Assembly (NCBI RefSeq): GCF_001402915.1
Contig: NZ_CP012945.1
Coordinates: 4,007,501-4,071,500 of the forward strand
Direction: 5' to 3'
Source: Devosia sp. A16
Lineage (GTDB): Bacteria; Pseudomonadota; Alphaproteobacteria; Rhizobiales; Devosiaceae
Length of the DNA: 64,000 nucleotides
In this document: piece by piece, positions 19,021-26,985 of the stretch
How the letters are laid out: every line of letters starts with the position of its first letter
Position numbering within the stretch: the first letter of the stretch is position 1
The notes under the pieces: generated by a model
Seen by the model: the letters and a program-made list of their open reading frames with translations, nothing else
The model's database searches: none
Told to the model about the DNA's origin: nothing
Made by a program: the position numbers and the translations under genes

Positions 19021-19992
19021 ATGCGGGTCGCTGTCATCGGTGGCGCCGGCTATATCGGCAGCCACGCTGCCAAGGCGCTGGCGCAAGCTGGTCACGAGCC
19101 GGTGGTGATCGACAACCTTTCGACCGGTCACCGCGAAGCGGTTCGCTGGGGGCCGCTGCATCAGGTCGACATCCGGGATCGGAGCACACTGGAGCAGGTT
19201 TTCGCCAGCGTTCGTCCCGACGCGGTCATGCACTTCGCGGCGCTCGCCTATGTCGGTGACTCGATGCGCGATCCGCTCGCCTACTACGACACTAATGTCG
19301 CGGGCACTGTGTCGCTGTTGCAGGCGATGCGGAAAGCTGATTGCTCGACCATCGTCTTTTCGTCCTCCTGCGCCACCTACGGCATTCCCGACAGTCTACC
19401 GATCACGGAGGCTTCCCCGCAGCGGCCCACCAATCCCTATGGGGAGACCAAGCTTGCCTGCGAGCGGCTGTTGCACTGGAACGGCATCACCCATGGCACC
19501 AGATGGATGGCACTGCGCTACTTCAACGCGGCGGGAGCCGATCCCGACGGCGAGATCGGCGAAACACACGAGCCCGAGCCGCACCTGATCCCACTGGCGT
19601 TGCGGGCGGCTGCGGGCACGGGAGCCGCCCTGAAGGTGATGGGCACCGACTATCCGACGCCGGATGGCACCGCGTTGCGAGACTATGTGCACGTCTCCGA
19701 CCTGGCGGAGGCCCACGTCCTCGCCCTCCAGCACCTCGTCGCCGGCGGCCCATCCCGGGCCGTCAATCTCGGTACCGGCACCCCCCACAGCGTCCTCGGC
19801 GTGATCCGCACCGTCGAAGCGGTGACCGGTCGCAGCGTGCCGCATGAGTTGGCCGATCGGCGGCCCGGCGATCCACCCGAGCTCTGGGCCGATGCCGGGC
19901 TGGCGCGTTCGCTCCTGAGCTGGGTCCCGCGCTACCCGGCCCTCGACCGGATGGTTGAAACGGCCTGGTCGTGGACCACGAGAATCCGCTGA
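19021..19992 (+). CDS. GalE-like UDP-sugar 4-epimerase, probably UDP-xylose 4-epimerase
   Basis: This 323-aa extended SDR has GGAGYIGSH (7-15), DNLSTGH, HFAALAYVGDSMRDPLAYYDTNV, SSSCATYG (114-121), the catalytic NPYGETK (Tyr140, Lys144) and YFNAAGADPDGEIGE. These are all GalE hallmarks. In Sinorhizobium a decarboxylase and a GalE-like epimerase adjacent to it (Uxs1/Uxe1) were shown to make UDP-xylose and then UDP-arabinose. The 2-bp spacing to the decarboxylase gene here suggests the same job. Sequence alone does not exclude UDP-glucose/UDP-galactose use. Confidence 0.85.
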   Translation: MRVAVIGGAGYIGSHAAKALAQAGHEPVVIDNLSTGHREAVRWGPLHQVDIRDRSTLEQVFASVRPDAVMHFAALAYVGDSMRDPLAYYDTNVAGTVSLLQAMRKADCSTIVFSSSCATYGIPDSLPITEASPQRPTNPYGETKLACERLLHWNGITHGTRWMALRYFNAAGADPDGEIGETHEPEPHLIPLALRAAAGTGAALKVMGTDYPTPDGTALRDYVHVSDLAEAHVLALQHLVAGGPSRAVNLGTGTPHSVLGVIRTVEAVTGRSVPHELADRRPGDPPELWADAGLARSLLSWVPRYPALDRMVETAWSWTTRIR

Positions 19993-20053
19993 TTTTCCTC
20001 CATTCACCTGCCGCTCGCGCTAAACTCCGGCTCTATCCGAGCGAGTGATTCAG

Positions 20054-20881
20054 ATGAGCATTTCCTACGACGCCGTTCTTGCCGACATGGTCCATGTCGC
20101 GCGCCAGGCGGGGGCCCTGACGCTGGGCTACTTCAAGCGCTTCCGCGACATCGAGATCGGCATCAAGGGGCCGGCGGATTTCGTTTCCGACGCCGACAAG
20201 GAATCCGAGCTGCTGATCAGAAAGTTCCTGTTCGAGCGCTATCCGGACTGGAGCTTTACCGGCGAGGAGTTTCCGCCGGTCGACAAGGCCGATCAGGAGT
20301 ATCGCTGGCTGGTCGACCCGATCGACGGCACCACCAACTTCATCAACGGCATGCACTACACCATCTCGCTCGCGCTGCGCCGCGGCAGCGAGACGGTGAT
20401 CGGCGTGCTCTACAATCCGCCGGCCGACGAGATGTTCACCGCCATCGTGGGGCAGGGGAGCTTCCTCAACGGCGAGCGGCTCAAGGTCTCCGAGCAGACC
20501 GATATCGGGCTGATGAACATCGGCACCGGGCTGCCGACGCCGGGCCTCTCGCTCTATCCCGGCGCCTACGAGCGGCTCGACGCCATCCGCGCGCCCGTCG
20601 GGGCGGTGCGCATCGTCGGCAGCGCCGCCAACTCCTGCGCCTATGTCGCCATGGGGCGCCTTACCGGCTATTTCGAGGAGACTGGTTTCACCGACACCGC
20701 GGCGGGCATCCTGTTCGTCCAGGAAGCCGGCGGCATCGTCACCGACTGGTGGGGGCGGGGGCCGGAATATTACGAGCAGACCGGCGCCATGATCGTCGCC
20801 AACAAGGCGACGCATGCCTATCTGATCGAGAAGCTGAAGGATGTGCCGAAGAAGGAGCCGGAAGGCGCCAAGGGGGTGTGA
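20054..20881 (+). CDS. Inositol monophosphatase-family phosphatase
   Basis: This 275-aa enzyme has the family's Mg-binding motifs: GEE (70-72), DPIDGTTNF (88-96, Asp88 and Asp91) and a late FTDTAAGILFVQEAGG where the family has WDxAAG. It hydrolyses phosphate monoesters such as inositol-1-phosphate, and relatives act on histidinol phosphate, fructose-1,6-bisphosphate or PAP. Start chosen at ATG 20054; a GTG at 20045 is in frame. It converges on the GDPD gene across a perfect 23-bp palindrome. A phosphatase next to an operon with GDPD could deal with the phosphate monoesters that GDPD releases, but they are on opposite strands and this is only a suggestion. Confidence 0.88.
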   Translation: MSISYDAVLADMVHVARQAGALTLGYFKRFRDIEIGIKGPADFVSDADKESELLIRKFLFERYPDWSFTGEEFPPVDKADQEYRWLVDPIDGTTNFINGMHYTISLALRRGSETVIGVLYNPPADEMFTAIVGQGSFLNGERLKVSEQTDIGLMNIGTGLPTPGLSLYPGAYERLDAIRAPVGAVRIVGSAANSCAYVAMGRLTGYFEETGFTDTAAGILFVQEAGGIVTDWWGRGPEYYEQTGAMIVANKATHAYLIEKLKDVPKKEPEGAKGV

Positions 20882-20889
20882 GGCGAACA

Positions 20890-20940
20890 CCGGCCTCTCG
20901 GCCATCTCCCCCGCAAGGGGGGAGATGGCCGAGAGGCCGG
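20890..20940. terminator. Perfect 23-bp stem palindrome between convergent genes
   Basis: Positions 20890-20912 pair perfectly with 20918-20940 around the loop GCAAG. It fills most of the 62-bp gap between the converging phosphatase and GDPD stops, so it can end transcription from both sides. It lacks a T-tract. Its core of C-run, short loop and G-run resembles other intergenic hairpin repeats in this window. Confidence 0.65.
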
Positions 20941-20943
20941 GGC

Positions 20944-21777
20944 TCACCCCAGCGCCGCCGCCACACCCTCGGGATCATCCGTGGTGATCTGGTCCACCTT
21001 CAGTTCAAGCAGCCGCCGCACCACTGCCATCCCCTCGTCGTCGGCCCGCCGCACCGTATAGGCGTCGATCCGCCGCCCATGGGCGTGGAAGGCGTTGATG
21101 ATGTCGAAGCCATCGCGGTCCGCTTCCAGCACCAGCCGATACTCCAGATAGTCCAGTTCGGATTTCGGCGAGGCGGCGACTGCGTCGGCGACGAAAGTGG
21201 CGTAATCGCGCGTGTCCATCAGTCGTTCGATCGCGCCCTTGTGGCAGGGATCGTAGCCGATCCTCAGCCCCGGCGTCGCGTCGGTCAGCACCCGCACCGA
21301 CTCGGCGTCGCCCGACGACAGGATGAAGTGGCGCGCCACCGGTTTCAGCGCCGCGGCGAAGTTGGCGATCACCTGAGGGTTGAGCGCCGCTGCATCCTCC
21401 TTGTAGTCGAGCTGCAGCAGCCCTTCGGGATGCGCGCCGTCACGGGCGATCAGCGCAGCGAGGTCCTCGAGCAGCATCACCTTGTCGGCGATCGGCTGCC
21501 CGTCATTGTCGCGCAGGTTGAGGCCGCGCAGCGCTGCCGCCGGCGTCTGTCGCACCAGCCCGCTGCCGGTGGTCTCGCGCTCCAGCGACAGGTTATGCAG
21601 CACCGCCATGCCATTGTCGGCGTGGACCACCAGGTCGACCTCGACGCTGGCGCCGTGTTGCATGCCTTCGATGATGCGGCGCCCGGTGAACACCGGATCG
21701 GAGCCGGTCCGCCGGCCGCGGTGCCACTTGAAGAACGTGCGATGACCGGCACGGGTCACCGAAATCGCGTCGGCCAT
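20944..21777 (-). CDS. Glycerophosphodiester phosphodiesterase family protein
   Basis: This 277-aa TIM-barrel protein has a GDPD-like order: an N-terminal HRG (19-21 region), VEVDLVVHADNGMAVLHNLSLERETTG, LLQLDYKED and a C-terminal VDQITTDDP. Known members hydrolyse glycerophosphodiesters to glycerol-3-phosphate and an alcohol. The usual HD after the acid pair reads HN here (LHNLSL), a small departure. No signal peptide is seen, so it acts in the cytoplasm. It is the last gene of an ABC-transporter operon (start 5 bp from the ATPase stop), implying that the importer brings in a phosphodiester-type compound. Confidence 0.83.
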   Translation of the reverse strand: MADAISVTRAGHRTFFKWHRGRRTGSDPVFTGRRIIEGMQHGASVEVDLVVHADNGMAVLHNLSLERETTGSGLVRQTPAAALRGLNLRDNDGQPIADKVMLLEDLAALIARDGAHPEGLLQLDYKEDAAALNPQVIANFAAALKPVARHFILSSGDAESVRVLTDATPGLRIGYDPCHKGAIERLMDTRDYATFVADAVAASPKSELDYLEYRLVLEADRDGFDIINAFHAHGRRIDAYTVRRADDEGMAVVRRLLELKVDQITTDDPEGVAAALG

Positions 21778-21782
21778 ATCTC

Positions 21783-22820
21783 TCAGTTGCTCCGGTGGAT
21801 CGCCGCGTTGTCGCGGTAGGCCGCGAAGGCTCTCGGCTTCAAGTCGATCGGCTGGCCATGCGACCAGTCGCGCGCCTCGCCGGTCATCGACTTGAGCCGT
21901 GTCCCATCGGGCAGCTCGATATCGACGATAGCGTGCGTGCCATAGTCGGTGACGCGGTGGATTCTGGCCATGCCGGCGCCATTGGTCGAAACGATCTCGA
22001 GAGCCTCGGGCCGAACCGCCACCGTCGCCGCGCCATCGCCCACCGGCAGCGGCACGGTGAAGCCGGAATGCGTGAAGCTACCGTTGGCAACGGTGCCCTC
22101 GACCAGGTTCATCGTGCCGATGAAACCCGCCACGAATGGCGTCGCCGGCTCGCGATAGACGATGTCCGGCCGCGCCGCCTGCTCGGTGCGCCCGTCGCGC
22201 ATCACCACGATGCGGTCGGCCAGCGCCAGCGCTTCGTCCTGTCCATGCGTGACGAACAGCGTGGTGATCTTCAGCCGCTGCTGGATATCCCGAACCTCTT
22301 CGCGAAGGCGCTCGCGCAAGTGCTGGTCGAGACTCGCGAAAGGTTCGTCGAGCAGCAGGATTTTCGGCTCCAGCACCAGCGAGCGCGCCAGCGCCACACG
22401 CTGCTGCTGGCCGCCCGACAGCTGGTTGGTGGCGCGGTTGCCGAAGCCGCCGAGCCCGACCAGCTCCAGCACCGCCTCGACCTTGCGCTTGATCTCGGCC
22501 TCGGGCAGGCGGCGCAGCTTCAGCCCGAACGCCAGGTTCTTGAACACGTTCATGTGCGTCCACAGCGCATGGCTCTGGAACACCATGCCGGTCGGCCGCT
22601 TCTCGGGCGGGACCCGCGTCACGTCTTCCCCGTCGATCGCCACGTAACCCGAGGTCGGGGTCTCGAAGCCACCGATCATGCGGAGCAGCGTCGACTTGCC
22701 CGAACCGGATGGGCCGAGCAGGCAAACCAGTTCGCCGTCCCCGACGGTCAGCGTGAAATCGTCCACCGCCTTGGTGGTCGAGAAGCTCTTGGTGACGTTC
22801 TTGATATCGAGCACGGACAT
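21783..22820 (-). CDS. ABC transporter ATP-binding protein (PotA/FbpC/UgpC-like)
   Basis: This 345-aa ATPase has Walker A GPSGSGKS (36-43), a Q-loop in MVFQSHALWTHM, the signature LSGGQQQRVALARSL, Walker B KILLLDEPFAS, and an H-loop in FVTHGQDEALALAD. A C-terminal TOBE-type domain follows. Start at ATG 22820; upstream sequence in this frame belongs to the overlapping permease region. It powers import by the two permeases encoded 8 bp and more upstream. The C-terminal extension is common in ATPases of polyamine, iron and phosphate-ester importers. Confidence 0.93.
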   Translation of the reverse strand: MSVLDIKNVTKSFSTTKAVDDFTLTVGDGELVCLLGPSGSGKSTLLRMIGGFETPTSGYVAIDGEDVTRVPPEKRPTGMVFQSHALWTHMNVFKNLAFGLKLRRLPEAEIKRKVEAVLELVGLGGFGNRATNQLSGGQQQRVALARSLVLEPKILLLDEPFASLDQHLRERLREEVRDIQQRLKITTLFVTHGQDEALALADRIVVMRDGRTEQAARPDIVYREPATPFVAGFIGTMNLVEGTVANGSFTHSGFTVPLPVGDGAATVAVRPEALEIVSTNGAGMARIHRVTDYGTHAIVDIELPDGTRLKSMTGEARDWSHGQPIDLKPRAFAAYRDNAAIHRSN

Positions 22821-22828
22821 AGTGGTTC

Positions 22829-23650
22829 CTAACCGCCAAAGCCCTTGGCAAAACTGCCCGAACTGATGACGCGGCGCGCGAACAGCAGCGCGATGAAGCT
22901 GGGTACCCAGAGCAGCACGGACAGCACCGCGCCGTACTGGATCACCGGCTGGTTGTTGATGAAGCTGATCATCAGCACCGGCAGGGTGCGGATCTGGGGG
23001 GCGCCGATCAACCAGGCGCCCTCGGTTTCGTAGAAGGTGCCGACGAAGCTCAGGAGGATCGCGGCCGCGATGGTCGGCCCGGCCTGGGGCAGGGTGATCG
23101 ACCAGAACACCCGGAACGGGCCGGCGCCCACGTCGCGCGCCGCCTCTTCCATCCGCCGGTCGACCGACTGGAAGGCGGCAACCGGGATCCAGATCATGAA
23201 CAGCAGCGTGCCGACGAGCTGGATCAGCACCACGCCCCAGAACGTGCCGATCAGGTTGAGGCTCAGAAAGATGCCGGCGATGGCGACCAAGAGGCCAAAC
23301 TTCGGGAAGGCGTGCCCGGCGAGGAACGAGAAGAACAGGATGTTCCGGCCGGGAAAATCCATGCGCGCGAAGGCATAGGCCGCCGGCAGGCAGATGATCG
23401 CCGAAAGCAGCGTCACCACCGTCGCGAGGCTGAGGCTCATGGTGATGGCGCTCCAGACGTCGGCGCGGGCCAGCGTCTGCTGCCAGAATTTGAGCCCGAA
23501 CTCCTGCGGGATCACCGAGGGGTAACGCCACACATTGGTGAAGGCCCAGGTGCCCACCACCAGGAGCGGCACCACGATGACGATGGTCAGGATCACGGCA
23601 AAGAAGATGCCGGTCCAGTCGATGCGTTTTTCTACGAGTGCGCGCGCCAT
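22829..23650 (-). CDS. ABC transporter permease (PotC-like)
   Basis: This 273-aa protein has six hydrophobic helices and the BPD_transp_1 EAA loop at EEAARDVGAGPFRVFWSITLPQAGP, which contacts the ATPase. It pairs with the permease encoded just upstream (23652-24527). Spacing between the two genes is one base, so they are translated together. The substrate is inferred only from the GDPD at the end of the operon. Confidence 0.9.
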   Translation of the reverse strand: MARALVEKRIDWTGIFFAVILTIVIVVPLLVVGTWAFTNVWRYPSVIPQEFGLKFWQQTLARADVWSAITMSLSLATVVTLLSAIICLPAAYAFARMDFPGRNILFFSFLAGHAFPKFGLLVAIAGIFLSLNLIGTFWGVVLIQLVGTLLFMIWIPVAAFQSVDRRMEEAARDVGAGPFRVFWSITLPQAGPTIAAAILLSFVGTFYETEGAWLIGAPQIRTLPVLMISFINNQPVIQYGAVLSVLLWVPSFIALLFARRVISSGSFAKGFGG

Positions 23651-23651
23651 G

Positions 23652-24527
23652 CTACGGAGTCCGGTTCTTGGCGACCGAGCGGACGTAGAACAGCCCGAAC
23701 ACGATGCAGAAGCAGAAGGTGATCACCGCCTGGGTGATGGCGTTGGTCGGATCGTTGAGATCGCGGAAGGTGCGCTGCATGAACGGCCCCATCATTTCCG
23801 GCGCCGCAGGGCCCAGCACATAGGGCAGGGTGAAGGCGGAGAAAATCCCGAGCACGGTGAAGCTCACCGCTACCAGGATGGAATTGGAAATGCGCGGCAG
23901 GATGATGTGCCAGAGCAGCGCCAGCCGCCCGGCGCCGACGTCGCGCGCCGCCTCGATCGCCTGGTTGGAGACGTTCCCCAGCCCCGAAAGCAGGATCAGC
24001 ACCGTCAGCGGGATATTGTCCCACACCAGCCCGATCACAGGTCCCCACGGCGTCAGGTAGGGCGTGCGGATTTTCGGCAGGCCGACCGCGTTGAGCAGCA
24101 GGTCCACCGTGCCGTTCGGTCCCAGGACGCGGATCACCGCGTAGCTCAGGATGATCGAGGGCACGAACATCGGAAAGATCGCAAGGCCCTGCACATAGGC
24201 GGCGAGCCGCCCCTTGGCGAAGCGCAGGTAGAGCGCGATCGGCAGGCAGATCAGCACCAGCAGCAGCGCGCAGACGCCCGTCGTCCACAGCGTGACGCCG
24301 AGGTTGTTGAGGCTGTACTGGTCGGTGAAGAAGAACCTGTAGGTGTCGAGCGAAAAGCTCTCGCCGCCGCCCTCATTGGGCAGCCAGATGGTGCGCCCGA
24401 TGGCCGAAATGATCGGCCAGATGATCATCCAGGCGACCAGCAGCACCGGCGCAGCGACGAGCAGGAGGCCGATCGGCCTCCCGCTCTTCTTGGTGCCGAC
24501 AATGTCGCTTGCGGGCGTCAGGCTCAC
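23652..24527 (-). CDS. ABC transporter permease (PotB-like)
   Basis: This 291-aa protein has six hydrophobic helices and the EAA loop IEAARDVGAGRLALLWHIILPRI. The N-terminus (about 20 polar residues before the first helix) is normal for the first permease of this transporter class. The start overlaps the stop of the binding-protein gene (ATGA at 24524-24527), showing translational coupling. Confidence 0.9.
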   Translation of the reverse strand: MSLTPASDIVGTKKSGRPIGLLLVAAPVLLVAWMIIWPIISAIGRTIWLPNEGGGESFSLDTYRFFFTDQYSLNNLGVTLWTTGVCALLLVLICLPIALYLRFAKGRLAAYVQGLAIFPMFVPSIILSYAVIRVLGPNGTVDLLLNAVGLPKIRTPYLTPWGPVIGLVWDNIPLTVLILLSGLGNVSNQAIEAARDVGAGRLALLWHIILPRISNSILVAVSFTVLGIFSAFTLPYVLGPAAPEMMGPFMQRTFRDLNDPTNAITQAVITFCFCIVFGLFYVRSVAKNRTP

Positions 24528-25672
24528 GCAGCGCGGTCCACGTTCGGCGCGACTTCGCGGTACCAGCCGTCGTTGATCGCCTTCTCCCAGTCACCACCCG
24601 GAAACACCGGGATGGTGGCGGGAATGACGTCGGCATACTTTTCCCGGAGCTCCTTGCTCACATTGTCCCACGACACGCCGGGGAAACCGCCGAGCTCGGT
24701 GATCACCGCCGACTGGATCTCCTCGGTCAGCACGAAATCCGCGAGCTTGAGTGCGGCGTCCTTGTTCACGCCGTTGCTGAACACGCCGATCTTGGTGAAG
24801 CCGCCGGCGAGCGCCAGGTCGGTGAGCTGCACGAGGCCGGTGGTCTCGGGCAGCACGCCCGTCGCGATGGCCTGCAGGGCCTGGTCGGACCAGGCCGGGA
24901 CCATGGTGACCGCGCCCTGCGACAGCAGCTGGATCGACTGGGTGTTGCCCGAAGTATAGGCGCCCTTGTCCATCAGCGAGGGGGCAAGGTCCTTGAGCAG
25001 CTCCCATGCCGGGGGGAGCGCTTCGGCGCCGAAGGTGCCGAAATTGTCGACGGTGAACTTGCTGGGGTCGTTGCCGTTGGCTTCCCAGATGGCGCGGCGC
25101 ACGAAGTTGCCGCCCGAACCACCCTTGTCGGGGCGGTTATAGACGAACTGACCCGGGTTCGCCTTGATCCAGGCAACCAGCGCCGCCCAGGTCTTGGGCG
25201 CATCGGCCGCGGGGAGCTTGGTGGTGTCGTAGGCGAGCAGCACCTGGCTGCCGCGGTAGGGCAGGCTGGTCGGAACGTCGAAGGCCAGCGGGTTGATCTT
25301 GGAATAGTTGGAGAGGTTCGCCTTGCTGAAATCGACCCACAGCCCGGCTTCGATGCCGCCCTTGGGAAGGCGGGTATCGAACCCTTCGGCCATGTCGGCC
25401 TGCGGGTCGGTGTTGGTCTGCATCGCCGCCACCGCGCGTTCGGCGATTGCCTGCACACCGGCAGAGTCGCCACCGTCAACGAGATTCAGGGTGATGCCCG
25501 CATTGGCGGCCTCGAACTTCGGCTTCACCAAATTGGTCCAGAAGTCGAGGATGTTCTGATCCGACGAGGTGTACCAGTCGATCTTGCCCGCTTCGGCGAA
25601 GGCCATCCGCGGCAGCAGCACCATGCCGGCGGCTGCGCCACCGACCGAAAGCATAAACGCACGACGTTTCAT
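24524..25672 (-). CDS. ABC transporter periplasmic binding protein, Tat-like signal
   Basis: This 382-aa extracellular solute-binding protein resembles the AfuA/PotD/YnjB-type group. The signal peptide begins MKRRAFMLSVGGAAAG and ends at AFA; the twin Arg followed by x-F suggests export by Tat. The mature part begins KIDWYTSSDQNILDFW, the usual first strand of these proteins. ATG 25672 was chosen because the 59 upstream codons lack family character and the signal peptide begins exactly there. It is the first gene of the operon ending in GDPD. A 20-bp palindrome lies about 100 bp upstream (25774-25793). The ligand is not known; a phosphodiester or phosphosugar is an inference. Confidence 0.9.
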   Translation of the reverse strand: MKRRAFMLSVGGAAAGMVLLPRMAFAEAGKIDWYTSSDQNILDFWTNLVKPKFEAANAGITLNLVDGGDSAGVQAIAERAVAAMQTNTDPQADMAEGFDTRLPKGGIEAGLWVDFSKANLSNYSKINPLAFDVPTSLPYRGSQVLLAYDTTKLPAADAPKTWAALVAWIKANPGQFVYNRPDKGGSGGNFVRRAIWEANGNDPSKFTVDNFGTFGAEALPPAWELLKDLAPSLMDKGAYTSGNTQSIQLLSQGAVTMVPAWSDQALQAIATGVLPETTGLVQLTDLALAGGFTKIGVFSNGVNKDAALKLADFVLTEEIQSAVITELGGFPGVSWDNVSKELREKYADVIPATIPVFPGGDWEKAINDGWYREVAPNVDRAA

Positions 25673-25773
25673 CGTTGTCTCCCTGGTTCGCCTGCGGGCC
25701 ATCCCGCGGCAGGTCAATCTGACGCCGACCGTAGAGCCCAGACTAATCTCGGCTGGCCCGCTGGCAAGCGAAA

Positions 25774-25793
25774 AATGGAACGGAAATTCCATT
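25774..25793 (-). promoter_or_regulatory. Palindromic operator candidate upstream of the binding-protein/GDPD operon
   Basis: Arms AATGGAA (25774-25780) and TTCCATT (25787-25793) with a 6-nt spacer form a perfect 7-6-7 inverted repeat about 100 bp before the ATG at 25672. This has the same geometry as the LacI-type operator at 34056-34075 but a different half-site. No regulator gene is adjacent, so the protein that binds it is unknown. Confidence 0.5.
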
Positions 25794-25914
25794 GTGACAG
25801 CGTGCGCCTGATTTATTCCGCGCGCCTGCTGTCGCCGCTTAAACCGCACTCCGATGACAGCAGCATGACAGGGCGAAAGCCCCGGAAACCGGGGCTTTCA
25901 GCGTGGTGATGACG

Positions 25915-26985
25915 TCAGTTCTGCGACAAGAAATGCCGGCCGACCTCAGCGAACAATTCGAGGTCGGCCAGAGAGTCGGTCAGCAACGTCTTGGGCTTTT
26001 CCCCGGTCGTTACTGCATGATGGAACGCGCCGAGCTCGACCCGGAAAGCATCCTCGTAGAACGGTCCGATGATCTCGGTGCCGGTCGAATGGAGATCGGA
26101 GGTGGTGATCTCCAGTCGGGTGGGAAGGTTGCGCACATACGGGGTGTCGTAGTTGATCTTGAAGTGCTGGTTCAGCGTCAGCACTTCGATGCCGGCATCG
26201 AACCGCGCCACATCGTGGATCACCGCTTCGTAGAGGGCGGTGAAGCTGCCGTAGTCGAACATGACAAGCACGTTCTCCCCGCGATGCTGCCGTGCCGCCG
26301 CTACTCCGAGCGGTGCGCCGAAAAGTTCACGCATCGCAGAAAAGCTGTGGGACGATAGACCGGTGAGCACCTGGTAGGCCCGCAACTGATCCGGCCGCGC
26401 CTCGCCCATCACCGATTTCAGCAGCGCCTGGGTCTGCACCCGCCCATCGGCTATCGCCTCTGCCGGCACATCCGTCGGCCGGAAGATGTTGCGGGATTGG
26501 TCGACGAAGAACTGGCTCTCGCGGATCAGGTCACGGATCCGCACATGGCGGATCTCCTCGCGTGGCGGCAGTCGCTCCTTGAGCGCCGTGAAGGCCGGCG
26601 CGAAGCGGCGCATATAGCCGACGAACACCGTCTTGGAGTTGGTCTTTTCGAGCTCGAGCAACGGCTTCAGTTCTGCCGCCGTCAAGGCGGCCGGCTTTTC
26701 GATGAAGACGTGCTTGCCGGCGCGGATGGATTTTTCCAGCAGCGGGGCGTGGAGGAAATCCGGCGTCAGGATGAACACTGCATCGAGCGAGGGGTCGGCG
26801 ATCAGTGCCTCGGCGCTCGTGTGCCGGGTCTTCACCCCATAGCGCTCCGCCACATGCGCAACGAGGCTCGGGGAGACATCGGTCACCGCCGCGATTTCGA
26901 AGCGCTGGTCGTCTGCCAGGAGCGGCAGGTGCATCAGCTGCGCCACTTCACCGAGGCCGATAAGGCCAACTCTGAGCTTTGCCAT
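25915..26985 (-). CDS. Gfo/Idh/MocA-family NAD(P)-dependent oxidoreductase
   Basis: This 356-aa enzyme has the N-terminal Rossmann start LRVGLIGLGEVAQLMHLP and the family's EKP motif in GKHVFIEKPAAL, followed by the alpha/beta substrate domain. Members oxidise or reduce a hydroxyl of sugars, inositols or glycosides. The ATG at 26985 overlaps the stop of the IolE-like gene (TGATG). Pairs of a Gfo oxidoreductase with a sugar isomerase/epimerase-fold protein are known from inositol catabolism and from pathways that oxidise glycosides to 3-keto forms. It is the last gene of the LacI-controlled operon. The substrate is unknown. Confidence 0.9.
   Translation of the reverse strand: MAKLRVGLIGLGEVAQLMHLPLLADDQRFEIAAVTDVSPSLVAHVAERYGVKTRHTSAEALIADPSLDAVFILTPDFLHAPLLEKSIRAGKHVFIEKPAALTAAELKPLLELEKTNSKTVFVGYMRRFAPAFTALKERLPPREEIRHVRIRDLIRESQFFVDQSRNIFRPTDVPAEAIADGRVQTQALLKSVMGEARPDQLRAYQVLTGLSSHSFSAMRELFGAPLGVAAARQHRGENVLVMFDYGSFTALYEAVIHDVARFDAGIEVLTLNQHFKINYDTPYVRNLPTRLEITTSDLHSTGTEIIGPFYEDAFRVELGAFHHAVTTGEKPKTLLTDSLADLELFAEVGRHFLSQN

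Noticed and set aside
21783-23531. 582-codon frame upstream of and including the ABC ATPase
   Set aside because: The N-terminal 237 codons run out of frame over the permease gene; the ATPase begins at ATG 22820.
24509-25909. 466-codon plus-strand frame
   Set aside because: It is antisense to the binding-protein gene, which has a signal peptide and family motifs.
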